Below are positions 24,195 to 32,798 of a stretch of DNA of 64,000 nucleotides, one piece after another. Location: the NCBI GenBank assembly GCA_964500435.1, contig CAZCNL010000002.1, forward strand, positions 124,001 to 188,000, in the 5' to 3' direction. The stretch comes from GWF2-33-9 sp964500435. GTDB lineage: Bacteria; Bacteroidota; Ignavibacteria; Kapaibacteriales; UBA2268. Each line of letters begins with the position of its first letter. Within the stretch, counting starts at the first letter, position 1. The notes beneath the pieces are model-generated. The model was not told where the DNA came from and did not search any database. It was given only the letters and a program-made list of their open reading frames with translations. Position numbers and translations under genes: made by a program.

Positions 24195-26660
24195 TTATCT
24201 TATTATATAAAAACTATTTACAAACTTTTTGCTTGATGTTGTGATTACTTCAACAAAATAATTACCAATAGCAAATGATTGTAACTTTATTTCAAATTCT
24301 GATTTATAAATCCCATCAAAATTTTTTAACAACTTGCCACTTTCGTCATAAATGTTAATTCCTAAAATCTGCTCACCATTTTCAAGTTTCATATTCAAAA
24401 TATTTGATGCTGGATTTGGCGAAATTGAAAGCTGTTCCGATGAATTGGAATCATTAGCATAAATAGATAGCGGTTTTCCGAACCCTTGTAATTTACCTAT
24501 GTACATTGAAAAGCAAGAATCACTAACACCAACCGAATCTAAAAATGAAATCAACTCTTTTGGTTCAAATTCAATTGTGAATTGAAATGAACTGTCAGGC
24601 AACAGTAACTTTGGCAATTTTTCAGAGTAAGATAATGTAAATCCTTGATTCCCGATTTTTTCTTTGATTGATTGCAAAAACAATTCTTTTAAATAATAAC
24701 TTCTTTGATTTGCTTTATTGGTAAGAGTAAAGGTTTTTGTTACTTTTTGACCAATATTTACAAAGCCAAAATTATGAAATTTTGGGTCAAGTTGTAACTT
24801 AACCGGCTCGTAATTTATTTCAATTGTAGTGTCGTTGCCAGCTCTATCAGCAAATGTAATCACAGCGTATGCTGGTTTCATAAAATCCATAGTTTTTAAT
24901 GACCAATTAACTAAACGTTGGTTGCCAGGAATGAATTCATCTACAGAAAAAATATAATTATAGCTTTTTTCTTTATCGAAATTTATATAAGCTATATTTG
25001 AACGAATTGAATCATCATCCGGCATATCAACAACATACGCAGTATTTTTACCATTGCATGCAAAAGTACTACCATCGTAGTTAATACTATAAACAGGCTT
25101 TGGCGGTATTGTATCTTCATTATTGAAATATAATTTATTCGAATAAGCTGGTAAACAGTATGATAAAGAATCATCGAAACCGAAAGAATAAGCAAAAATA
25201 TTTTGATTCTGACTTTGTAAATAATATATTCCCGGCTCATTTATTTCAAGAAATTTTGCATAATAAGTTTGCTTTGGCTTTCCACCCAAAGGCTCTAAAT
25301 AATGCCAACCAACAACAGAATCGAGAAGTTTTAGATTTGTCCATACTAATTGATTATTAATATCAACTTTGCCAACTAATAAATCATCGGGAATTTCACC
25401 TGCACTATCAACTTGATAAATAATACTTAAATAATTATTTGTAAAAAATTTATCGTTTGCAAATTTTGGTACTAAAGTAGCAATATTATGGCTAAAGCTT
25501 TTAACTGGTAATAAATTCAATTGAAAAGGCAGCAAATCATTATTATTTTTATTCTTAACAAAATTATATTGTACCACATTAAAATCCGACTGTGAATAAA
25601 AAGTATGCGGGTTGTTATTATCAGGATTTAAGCGTATTTGGTACCAAGATTCACCTTCAAAACCTACATTAGAATAAAGAGTAATAAAATCTACATTATC
25701 TTTGTATAAAGTTGTTGGAGTATTTTTTATAAAAAAACTAAATAATGGCTCACTCGATACATTTTTGAAAAGTGGAACTAAATATAAATTCCCCCATAAT
25801 TCTATTGGTTGTTCGTTTTCTATCAAATAATTCATAGTGGTTCCATTTTCTGGATCCCTGGCACAGTATCTGCCAGATAAAACATTAATAGGTTTACTTG
25901 CTGTAACCAGGCTGCTACCGAGGTCTGAAACTGAGTTTGGTGAAGTTATTAGCCACATATCACCTCGGTTTAAAGTTGCCGACATTACTTGTAACGGTTC
26001 CCATACTTTGTTTTGTTCATCAATAACCCTTGTTCTATCGTTTCCTCCGATATTGAATAATATTTTTGTATTATCATAAACACCAATGATATCTACATAA
26101 TGTGTGAAAAATTTATTATTAGACTTTATTGTTTCTTCGTAAGATGAAATACTATAGCTTTTACCTAAAGTATAAGTTGGTCTCGCCAGAAAACCTTCAA
26201 TTTTAGTTCCATATTCAATAACAACATAGCAAATAATTGGTGCATCGGCGTTTACAATAATACTACGCCCTTTCCAAACTTGTGAGTTTTTAACATCTTC
26301 AGTAAGTTCATCACCATTTCTTATATATGGTTGTGCTTGTGAAGGTGTTAAAATAAAATCATTAGGAACGTTCGGTTCTACGACTTTTTTTAAAAGTGGT
26401 TGGGAACTTAAGGCAGGTATGTAAATCCTAACTTCAGTTTGCTCATTTGAAATAGCATAAATATGGATATAATTATCATCATTCTTGCTCAAAAGACCTG
26501 GATGAATCCCGAAAACAAATTCTGTTGCTGAGTATATTCCGCTTAATTCCGTAGAATTATGATTAAGAATTGGTGACTTTTCTTCTTGAGCATTTGCACT
26601 CCAAGTCGATGATATTGAAAAAGCAAGAAAATAAATCAAATAAATATAAAACTTAATCAT
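24195..26660 (-). CDS. Large T9SS-exported protein with IgGFc-binding-like N-terminal domain
   Basis: An 821-residue secreted protein. A signal peptide (about 1-24, ending SANAQ) is followed by a long beta-rich region (about 35-500) that resembles the IgGFc-binding N-terminal domain of Bacteroidota surface proteins: repeated patterns such as IYAISNEQTEVRIYIP, WKGRSIIVNADAPIICYVV and ASKPINVLSGRYC. An Ig-like segment with an abnormal-spindle-like pattern (LDPKFHNFGFVNIGQKVTKTF) follows. The last 80 residues are a type A T9SS sorting tail: LSISPNPASNILNMKL, then GKLLKNFDG and SFAIGNYFVEV. AAAGGTG precedes the ATG. It probably acts as a surface adhesin or scaffold; binding of IgG is not implied. 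It stands alone between terminators. Confidence 0.8.
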   Translation of the reverse strand: MIKFYIYLIYFLAFSISSTWSANAQEEKSPILNHNSTELSGIYSATEFVFGIHPGLLSKNDDNYIHIYAISNEQTEVRIYIPALSSQPLLKKVVEPNVPNDFILTPSQAQPYIRNGDELTEDVKNSQVWKGRSIIVNADAPIICYVVIEYGTKIEGFLARPTYTLGKSYSISSYEETIKSNNKFFTHYVDIIGVYDNTKILFNIGGNDRTRVIDEQNKVWEPLQVMSATLNRGDMWLITSPNSVSDLGSSLVTASKPINVLSGRYCARDPENGTTMNYLIENEQPIELWGNLYLVPLFKNVSSEPLFSFFIKNTPTTLYKDNVDFITLYSNVGFEGESWYQIRLNPDNNNPHTFYSQSDFNVVQYNFVKNKNNNDLLPFQLNLLPVKSFSHNIATLVPKFANDKFFTNNYLSIIYQVDSAGEIPDDLLVGKVDINNQLVWTNLKLLDSVVGWHYLEPLGGKPKQTYYAKFLEINEPGIYYLQSQNQNIFAYSFGFDDSLSYCLPAYSNKLYFNNEDTIPPKPVYSINYDGSTFACNGKNTAYVVDMPDDDSIRSNIAYINFDKEKSYNYIFSVDEFIPGNQRLVNWSLKTMDFMKPAYAVITFADRAGNDTTIEINYEPVKLQLDPKFHNFGFVNIGQKVTKTFTLTNKANQRSYYLKELFLQSIKEKIGNQGFTLSYSEKLPKLLLPDSSFQFTIEFEPKELISFLDSVGVSDSCFSMYIGKLQGFGKPLSIYANDSNSSEQLSISPNPASNILNMKLENGEQILGINIYDESGKLLKNFDGIYKSEFEIKLQSFAIGNYFVEVITTSSKKFVNSFYIIR

Positions 26661-26700
26661 TTTTACACCTTTTATTGCTTAAATTTTATATATACAATGA

Positions 26701-26734
26701 CAAAGATATCAACCAAAAATTACAATTTTTCAAA
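26701..26734 (-). promoter_or_regulatory. Candidate promoter of the large T9SS protein
   Basis: TATCTTTG on the minus strand (26708-26701) matches TAnnTTTG and lies 40 bases before the ATG. TTTG lies 22 bases upstream of it (26734-26731), slightly longer than the usual spacing. Confidence 0.4.
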
Positions 26735-26769
26735 AAAATTAGTGAAAAATGTATTTTTTTCAAAAAAAT

Positions 26770-26804
26770 AAGGCGAGTCTGAAAATTAATTTCAATCTCG
26801 CCTT
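26770..26804 (-). terminator. Intrinsic terminator after the KAS III-like gene
   Basis: AAGGCGAG pairs with CTCGCCTT, and an inner stem TGAAA/TTTCA continues it past a short bulge. A T run follows on the minus strand. It lies about 20 bases past the stop of the gene. Confidence 0.85.
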
Positions 26805-26826
26805 TTTTAATATTTTAAAGAAATTA

Positions 26827-27909
26827 TTATTGGACTTTATAGATAACGGAGTTGATATTCATTCCTGCTCCAACAGAAGCAAAAACGATATAATCATTCG
26901 GTTCTATTATATGATTAGGCATTTCTTCTTTAATTATTTTATCAACTAAAATTGGCAAAGTAGCAACGGAATTATTACCAAGCAAGGAAATTGTCATAGG
27001 CATAATATGTTCGGGAATAATTTTTATACCGTAAAGTTTCAAAAGCCTCGATAAAATTGCGTCATCCATTTTTTCATTTGCTTGATGAATCAGCACTTTT
27101 TTAATATCAGTAATGCTTATTCCTGCTTTTTCAATAGTCTCTTTAACTAATTGAGGAACATAAGTCAAAGCATATTCATAAAGTTTACGTCCTTCCATCT
27201 TTAAAAATAACCTGTCAGAGCCATAATTTGGATTATACGAAACATCCATTCTCAAAAGCTGAGCGTGATTTAACGTATCCGAACGAGTTTTATGAGCCAA
27301 AATACCAACCGGAGTTTCACTTTCAATTGCTTCAAGAACAACAGCACCGGCACCATCAGAATAAATCATACTGTCAATATCGTGAGGGTCTGAAATTCGG
27401 GATAATGCTTCTGCACCAATTACAAGTATTTTTTTAGCATCACCAGATTGAATATAATAATTTGCATGAATCACTGCTTGTAACCATCCTGGGCAACCAA
27501 AAGGTAAATCATAAGCAATGGTGTAGGGATTTTCTATGCCGAGTTTTTGTTTAACACGAGCCGCAATCGTAGGGACGATATCTGTTTTTGGATTATCTTT
27601 CCGCACATCGCCAAAGTTATGTGCAACAATAATATAATCAAGTTCTTCACGATTGATATTACCGCTTTGAAGTGCATCTTCTGCCGCAAAATAAGCAATA
27701 TCCGAAGTTACGTATTTGTCCTCAATATACCTCCTTTCTGAAATTTGAGTAATTTCTTGGAATTTGCTAATTATTTCCTCATTTGTTTTGTCAATAATTT
27801 CACCTTTTGAATCATAGAACACATTATTCAAAAAATCTGAATTTTTAACAATCAATGTTGGAATACACTTTCCTGTAGCAGTAATAATTGAATAAATCTT
27901 TTTTTCCAT
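26827..27909 (-). CDS. 3-oxoacyl-ACP synthase III-like ketosynthase
   Basis: A thiolase-fold condensing enzyme of about 360 residues. The catalytic triad is complete: C139 in YDLPFGCPGWLQ, H275 in KVLIHQANEKMDD and N312 in LGNNSVATLP. The dimer-glycine region SDGAGAVVLEA is also present. FabH starts fatty acid synthesis from acetyl-CoA and malonyl-ACP, but this protein is about 40 residues longer than E. coli FabH, with an insert near residues 100-125. It belongs to the broader KAS III-like group that also makes aryl polyenes, quinolones or other secondary products. No fatty-acid genes flank it. I use the ATG at 27909; an ATG at 27930 would add seven residues. Confidence 0.85.
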   Translation of the reverse strand: MEKKIYSIITATGKCIPTLIVKNSDFLNNVFYDSKGEIIDKTNEEIISKFQEITQISERRYIEDKYVTSDIAYFAAEDALQSGNINREELDYIIVAHNFGDVRKDNPKTDIVPTIAARVKQKLGIENPYTIAYDLPFGCPGWLQAVIHANYYIQSGDAKKILVIGAEALSRISDPHDIDSMIYSDGAGAVVLEAIESETPVGILAHKTRSDTLNHAQLLRMDVSYNPNYGSDRLFLKMEGRKLYEYALTYVPQLVKETIEKAGISITDIKKVLIHQANEKMDDAILSRLLKLYGIKIIPEHIMPMTISLLGNNSVATLPILVDKIIKEEMPNHIIEPNDYIVFASVGAGMNINSVIYKVQ

Positions 27910-28118
27910 AAATAAAATATTTTTTGACATAAACTAATTTAAAAAATATAAAACGAAATACATTAAAATTTAATACAATTTTATTAATTTTTGAAGAAAA
28001 TTAATGAAAAACATTAGATTCAATTAAAAGAACAAAAAAAATTGGCAAGATATTTGATAATAAATATTCAAACAAAATTAACGTTCTTTAAAAAAAACAA
28101 AAAAATCTAACAAAAAAA

Positions 28119-28150
28119 TTTGTGTAGAATAAAAGTTTTTTGTAATTTTG
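28119..28150 (+). promoter_or_regulatory. Bacteroidota-type promoter of tRNA-Gly
   Basis: TTTG at 28119-28122, 20 bases, then TAATTTTG at 28143-28150. The tRNA begins 12 bases later. The -7 box is identical to those in front of tRNA-Lys and tRNA-Ser. Confidence 0.75.
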
Positions 28151-28162
28151 TAATCCAAACAA

Positions 28163-28236
<74 letters not shown>

Positions 28237-28271
28237 GACGACGAGAGTCGCTCTTCTTCTTTTTGCTGCAT

Positions 28272-28310
28272 GCCTTGCCGTCCAATCCCCCCGATGGCAA
28301 GGCTTTTTTT
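28272..28310 (+). terminator. Intrinsic terminator after tRNA-Gly
   Basis: GCCTTGCC pairs with GGCAAGGC across a 16-base loop and is followed by seven T. The trailer from 28236 to here is clearly richer in G and C than its surroundings. Confidence 0.88.
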
Positions 28311-28511
28311 ATAATTACCATCTAATTTTATCAAAAACTACATATTAATTTAATTCGATTTAAATTCTATTACTAATACTTAATTTCCTATAAAATAAGT
28401 AGCTTCGACGAAAAATCACTATTCTTTTTGTTTCTTAAAAATTTTATAATTGATAGAACGTTAACTTTCTAAAAGTATCTAAATTATCAAAATGTTATAA
28501 ATACTAAAAAT

Positions 28512-29129
28512 ATGATTGAAAATTATTTAATATCGCCCGATATCGCCTTTGTGCTCTTAATTATTGGAATGCTTGGAATTGTAATCGAGGTGTCCGCACC
28601 TGGGGCATCTTTTCCTGGAATAGTTGGGCTACTTGCTCTTATTTTATCGATAATTGGATTTAGCTATTTTCAAATCAATTATTTTGGATTTGTTTTATTG
28701 CTTTTTGCTTTAATTATGTTAATTTTGGAAGTTAAAATAGTAAGTTATGGTATTTTTACATTTTTAGGTATAATATCTTTTGGTTTTGGGTCTTATATTT
28801 TAATAAATCAGAGTAGCGGTATGGGAATTTCTTTATCAGTAATTATTTTAGCTAGTTTAATGTTGCTTGCCGTAACTATATTGTTACTTTTTTTAGGATT
28901 GAAAGCTCAAAAAAGAAAAAGATTAGGTGGTGTTGATTCAATTGTTGGTCAAACTGCGATTGTTACAAAAGATATAACCCCTTTAAGAATTGGTGAAATT
29001 AAATTTATGGGTGAACTTTGGCGAGCAAAATCCAATGAAAATATCTCAAATGGTGAGACAGTTGAAATTATTAAAATTGATAATTTAACTTGCTTTGTCA
29101 AAAAAACAAATAAATACAATGACCAATGA
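28512..29129 (+). CDS. NfeD-like membrane protein with OB-fold domain
   Basis: A 205-residue protein with four to five membrane helices in residues 10-135 (for example AFVLLIIGMLGIVIEV and SFPGIVGLLALILSIIG) and a C-terminal OB-fold (about 145-205) with the NfeD pattern IVGQTAIVTKDITPLRIGEIKFMGELWRA. NfeD proteins pair with stomatin/SPFH proteins and help organise membrane microdomains. No SPFH gene is next to it. Unlike the long NfeD type, there is no ClpP-like protease domain at the front. It overlaps the start of the CheB-like gene by 11 bases, so the two are translationally coupled. Confidence 0.85.
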   Translation: MIENYLISPDIAFVLLIIGMLGIVIEVSAPGASFPGIVGLLALILSIIGFSYFQINYFGFVLLLFALIMLILEVKIVSYGIFTFLGIISFGFGSYILINQSSGMGISLSVIILASLMLLAVTILLLFLGLKAQKRKRLGGVDSIVGQTAIVTKDITPLRIGEIKFMGELWRAKSNENISNGETVEIIKIDNLTCFVKKTNKYNDQ

Positions 29130-30159
29130 ATTAACTAATAATATTCCGAGAGTTCTCATCGTAGAAGATGATTTCGCAAGCCAATTACTTTTCCAAAGGA
29201 TTATCGAGCGAGAGGGATATTTATGTTCGATAGTTTCAAACGGGATGGAAGTGTTGAAAATGATGGAACTCATCCATTTTGATGTAATTGTAACAGATTG
29301 GATGATGCCTGAAATGGATGGAATTGAATTAATCAGAAAAATTCGTGAACAATACGAAAATCCCCCTTTCATAATGATGGTTACTGCTTTAGCAAATGAT
29401 TCTGCGAGAAAATATGCAATAGAAACCGGAGCTGATGTATTTATCCCAAAACCTCTTGATGTTGAAAATTTTGTAAAGCTTCTCAAAGAAGGTATCGAAA
29501 AAAGAGAACAAAATAGCACTATCAATACTTATTCGACTCTTTCGGACACCCACAAGTTACCACCGATGATTGCAGTGGGCATTGCTGCAAGCACCGGAGG
29601 ACCACATTCGTTGTCAGAATTACTTAAAGTCCTTGACTATAAATTAAATGCTTCAATTTTTATCGTCCAACACGGGCCTTTCTGGATTATCGAAAATCTT
29701 GTTGAACGATTTGGATTAGAAAGTAAATATAAAATATCGGTTGCAAAAGAGGGAGAAATTTGCCAAAAGTCAAATATTTATTTTGCTCCAGGTAATGCAC
29801 ACTTACGCATAAAACCAAAGCAATATTCATTTACATTAGATAATGACCCACTTGTTTCGTTTGTTCGTCCATCAGCAGATTTATTATTTCAGTCAATAGC
29901 AGAGGCTTTTGGCAAATATTCAATTGGTGTTGTACTTTCTGGACTTGGACGAGATGGGACCGATGGAGTTGCCAAATTAATAAATGCCGGCGGACAAGTT
30001 ATCGTACAATCTCCGGAATCAGCAATAGCTCCATCAATGCCCGCTTCGGTTATCTCAAGTGGTGCTAAAGTTGAAATTGTCGATTTGAAAGATATTGCTG
30101 ATTTAATAAACAAAAAAGTTGCTCTTTTAAGTGAGGAACTTGAAAATCAAAAAATTTAA
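29119..30159 (+). CDS. Chemotaxis-type response regulator with methylesterase domain (CheB-like)
   Basis: A 346-residue protein with the CheB layout. The receiver domain (about 10-125) has the acidic pair D17/D18, phospho-acceptor D60 in VTDWMMPEMDG and K111 in IPKPLD. After a linker, the methylesterase domain (about 150-345) has the triad S158 in GIAASTGGP, H185 in VQHGP and D279 in GLGRDGTDG, matching Salmonella S164, H190 and D286. CheB removes methyl groups from chemoreceptors. No cheR, cheA or receptor gene is nearby; the neighbours are nfeD and an aspartate kinase. I use the ATG at 29119; a TTG at 29095 would add eight residues inside nfeD. Confidence 0.9.
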   Translation: MTNELTNNIPRVLIVEDDFASQLLFQRIIEREGYLCSIVSNGMEVLKMMELIHFDVIVTDWMMPEMDGIELIRKIREQYENPPFIMMVTALANDSARKYAIETGADVFIPKPLDVENFVKLLKEGIEKREQNSTINTYSTLSDTHKLPPMIAVGIAASTGGPHSLSELLKVLDYKLNASIFIVQHGPFWIIENLVERFGLESKYKISVAKEGEICQKSNIYFAPGNAHLRIKPKQYSFTLDNDPLVSFVRPSADLLFQSIAEAFGKYSIGVVLSGLGRDGTDGVAKLINAGGQVIVQSPESAIAPSMPASVISSGAKVEIVDLKDIADLINKKVALLSEELENQKI

Positions 30160-30171
30160 TTAGCTTTTTCT

Positions 30172-31470
30172 ATGGTTAAAATTCATAAATTTGGCGGTTC
30201 AAATTTCATTTCTGTTGATACTTTTAATAATTTTCTTGATATAATTAATTCCTTTAATGAAAAATCTATCGTTGTAATTTCAGCCTTAGGAAAAACTACA
30301 CGTAAATTATTCGAAAGTGCCAAACTCGCCGAAAAAAATAATTTAGTTGACGCTTTTGGAATAATTAATCAACTTCAGTATTTTACTCATAATTTGACAG
30401 AAAGTATAATCCAAGAACCGAATATTTTTCAAGAATGTTTGGAACAAATTAATTTGCAATTCGATGAACTAAGAAATTATTTGAAAAATGTTGCTATCAT
30501 AAGCGAAGTAACACCTCGAATAATGGATACTATTTTATCTTTCGGCGAAATGATTTCTTCTATCATTTTTCGATACTTTTTAACAAATCATAACGTAAAT
30601 TTCATATTTGTTGATGCAAAAGAAATTTTTATCACCGATGAGAATTTCAACAAAGCAACTCCATTAGAAACAGAAATACAAGAGAAGTTGCAAACAATTT
30701 TATTACCAAAGTTTGAAGAAACAAATATTATCATTACGCAAGGGTTTATTGGTAAGTCCAAAAAAGGTGAAATTACAACAATGGGATTCGAAAGCTCGAA
30801 TCTTTCTGCACTTGTCTTAGCGAAATTACTCAATTCTTCTGAAATTACAATTTGGACAGATGTCGAAGGAGTTTACAATGCCGACCCTAATTACTTTACA
30901 CATACTGAGCAATTAGAACAAATCAGCTATGATGATGCTTTGAAAGCCGCAAAGTATGGCAATAAACTTTTTTATCCCTTGATGATTGAAGAAGCTAAGA
31001 TTAGCAATATGACAATTTTATATAAATCAATTTTCAAACCTAACGGCAAATATACAGAAATTTCCGCAAAAGTCATTCAACCAAGACAAATGATTAATTA
31101 TTTCGAAAATATTCGATATTATAAATTAAACAAAATGCACAATAAACATAAATTAGATGAATTTATTTTAAAAACAAATAATGATTTTTATGTTTCATTG
31201 AATACAAACGAAATAGCTGAAATATATACAAATAATGATGATATTCAAGCAGTTGAAAGCGAGTCCAATTATACAATACTTATTTTATTAAATTATCATA
31301 TTTTAGATATTTACAAAAGAATTTTAAATTATAATGATTTATTCACAACTTATAATTTTAAAGTGTATCAAATAGAAGATTCCGTTAGCATTTTAATTTT
31401 AAAAAATATTGAAAATAAAGAATTGAATAAAATTGAAGAAAAGTTTACTTCAAAATTTAGCCAAGCATAA
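30172..31470 (+). CDS. Aspartate kinase family protein with diverged active site
   Basis: A 432-residue amino-acid-kinase-fold protein. The first step of lysine, threonine and methionine synthesis is the phosphorylation of aspartate. The fold is clear: KFGGSN at 6-11 (usually KFGGTS), SFGEMISS near 126 (usually SxGExxS), and WTDVEGVYNADPNY near 230. But the motif usually read as TTLGRGGSD or TTLGREGSD is TTMGFESSN at 202-210, so the usual Arg becomes F206 and the usual Asp becomes N210; both positions help bind aspartate in E. coli AKIII. The C-terminal 110 residues look like a degenerate ACT region. It starts 12 bases after the CheB-like gene. It may be inactive or have a new substrate. Confidence 0.8.
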   Translation: MVKIHKFGGSNFISVDTFNNFLDIINSFNEKSIVVISALGKTTRKLFESAKLAEKNNLVDAFGIINQLQYFTHNLTESIIQEPNIFQECLEQINLQFDELRNYLKNVAIISEVTPRIMDTILSFGEMISSIIFRYFLTNHNVNFIFVDAKEIFITDENFNKATPLETEIQEKLQTILLPKFEETNIIITQGFIGKSKKGEITTMGFESSNLSALVLAKLLNSSEITIWTDVEGVYNADPNYFTHTEQLEQISYDDALKAAKYGNKLFYPLMIEEAKISNMTILYKSIFKPNGKYTEISAKVIQPRQMINYFENIRYYKLNKMHNKHKLDEFILKTNNDFYVSLNTNEIAEIYTNNDDIQAVESESNYTILILLNYHILDIYKRILNYNDLFTTYNFKVYQIEDSVSILILKNIENKELNKIEEKFTSKFSQA

Positions 31471-31530
31471 ATAATTCACTAAATTTTAATAATTTGCAAT
31501 TTTATTTTTGAAAAAATTTAAAGGTTATAA

Positions 31531-32340
31531 ATGAGTAGAACAAAATCAGTACTTTTTTGGGTGTTAGCATTTGTATTGATGGCATTGATTGCCACATACC
31601 AACGTTTAACAGGTCCAACATATCCCGTATCCAGCACAGTTACTTTTCAAGGTGAAGAAATTAATACCAAACTCCCACGCAGCCACGACGGTAGTGCAAA
31701 AGATTTAATCAAAGTAAAAGTCACAAATCAAAATATAATAGGATACATAAAATATCGCAGATATAAAAGTCACGATGACTGGACAATTGAGCAAATGAGA
31801 CGAGATGGTAATTATTTATACGGCAGTTTACCTGAACAACCACCTGCCGGCAAGGTAATGTACCAAGTATATTTAATCGATTTAGCAGGAGACAATGTTC
31901 AATTAACAAAAGAACCAGTTGTTTTAAGGTTTAAAGGTGTTGTTCCACCATACATTTTAATTCCACATATTATTTCAATGTTTTTAGCGATGGTATTTTC
32001 AATGAGAGCCGGAATCGAAGCTTTAGCAAAGGGCAACAAGACTTACGTTTATTCAGTATGGACAATGAATTTGCTAATAGTTGGTGGACTTATCTTAGGT
32101 CCATTAGTTCAATATTTTGCTTTTGGAGCCTTTTGGACAGGTTGGCCCTTTGGTCACGACTTAACAGACAACAAGACATTGCTTGCTTTTATTGGATGGC
32201 TTGTTGCAGTTATTCAATTGAAAAAGCATCCAGAAAGAAGACATTGGGCTATTATCGCCTCAATCGTTCTTTTAGCAGTTTACTTAATTCCTCATAGTGT
32301 TTTAGGTTCCGAAATTGATTATACAAAAATGCCGAAATAA
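31531..32340 (+). CDS. Unknown membrane protein with periplasmic Ig-like domain
   Basis: A 269-residue protein that I do not recognise. One membrane helix (about 6-24) is followed by a soluble beta-rich part (about 30-135; FQGEEINTKLPRSHDG, YQVYLIDLAGD), then four helices (about 137-265) with GTPGW-like loops (FWTGWPFGHDLTDNK) and histidines. The end is soluble (SEIDYTKMPK). The topology suggests an envelope protein with an outer beta-sandwich on a helical bundle. It lies 60 bases after the aspartate kinase gene, with AAAGG before the ATG, and has its own terminator. No function is claimed. Confidence 0.85.
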   Translation: MSRTKSVLFWVLAFVLMALIATYQRLTGPTYPVSSTVTFQGEEINTKLPRSHDGSAKDLIKVKVTNQNIIGYIKYRRYKSHDDWTIEQMRRDGNYLYGSLPEQPPAGKVMYQVYLIDLAGDNVQLTKEPVVLRFKGVVPPYILIPHIISMFLAMVFSMRAGIEALAKGNKTYVYSVWTMNLLIVGGLILGPLVQYFAFGAFWTGWPFGHDLTDNKTLLAFIGWLVAVIQLKKHPERRHWAIIASIVLLAVYLIPHSVLGSEIDYTKMPK

Positions 32341-32370
32341 ATATATATATTTCATACACATAATTTCAAT

Positions 32371-32405
32371 AAAAGCAGGAGCTTGTATGCGTTCCTGCTT
32401 TTTTT
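32371..32405 (+). terminator. Intrinsic terminator after the 269-residue membrane protein
   Basis: AAAAGCAGGA pairs with TCCTGCTTTT around a 12-base loop (with an inner GC pair) and is followed by more T, about 30 bases past the stop. Confidence 0.85.
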
Positions 32406-32528
32406 AATTTAAATATTGGATATAACAACTTTTTCATATTAAATTATGATTTGTATTTCACGGTTAATAATTTATGTAATTATTTTAACTACAAAAATTA
32501 GTTGAATTAAAAAAAAAATTTAAAACGT

Positions 32529-32583
32529 AGAAAAAAAATATGTGTTAAGATTTTTTTTTCTTAAATTAGCATTTTATTAATTT
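32529..32583 (+). repeat. Left 55-base copy of contig-end overlap
   Basis: These 55 bases, running up to the first N, are identical to the 55 bases right after the gap (32684-32738). The repeat ends exactly at both gap edges. Confidence 0.95.
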
Positions 32584-32683
32584 NNNNNNNNNNNNNNNNN
32601 NNNNNNNNNNNNNNNNNNNNNNNNNNNNNNNNNNNNNNNNNNNNNNNNNNNNNNNNNNNNNNNNNNNNNNNNNNNNNNNNNNN
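32584..32683. other. Assembly gap, 100 N
   Basis: Exactly 100 N, the conventional length for a scaffold gap of unknown size. Confidence 0.99.
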
Positions 32684-32738
32684 AGAAAAAAAATATGTGT
32701 TAAGATTTTTTTTTCTTAAATTAGCATTTTATTAATTT
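32684..32738 (+). repeat. Right 55-base copy of contig-end overlap
   Basis: Second copy of the 55-base sequence at 32529-32583, starting at the first base after the gap. The two contigs probably overlap here, and the true gap length is likely zero or negative. Confidence 0.95.
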
Positions 32739-32798
32739 TTTAAAATTATTTATTTAGTATAATTTTTTTTATAATTATAATTTAAAGGAGTATTTTTA

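Larger units (their letters stand above)
32341..32798. other. Non-coding region containing an assembly gap
   Basis: This 458-base stretch holds a terminator (32371-32405), AT-rich sequence without a gene, the 100-N gap (32584-32683) and, at its right end, AAAGGAG before the ATG at 32799. Any gene in the gap cannot be judged. Confidence 0.8.

Noticed and set aside
28449..28475. TAGAACGTTAACTTTCTA as a second copy of the PerR-like operator
   Set aside because: The arms are separated by eight bases rather than three and no oxidative-stress gene follows.
32529..32738. True tandem or insertion-type repeat
   Set aside because: The copies end exactly at the N edges and have no internal structure, which fits an unmerged contig overlap better than biology.
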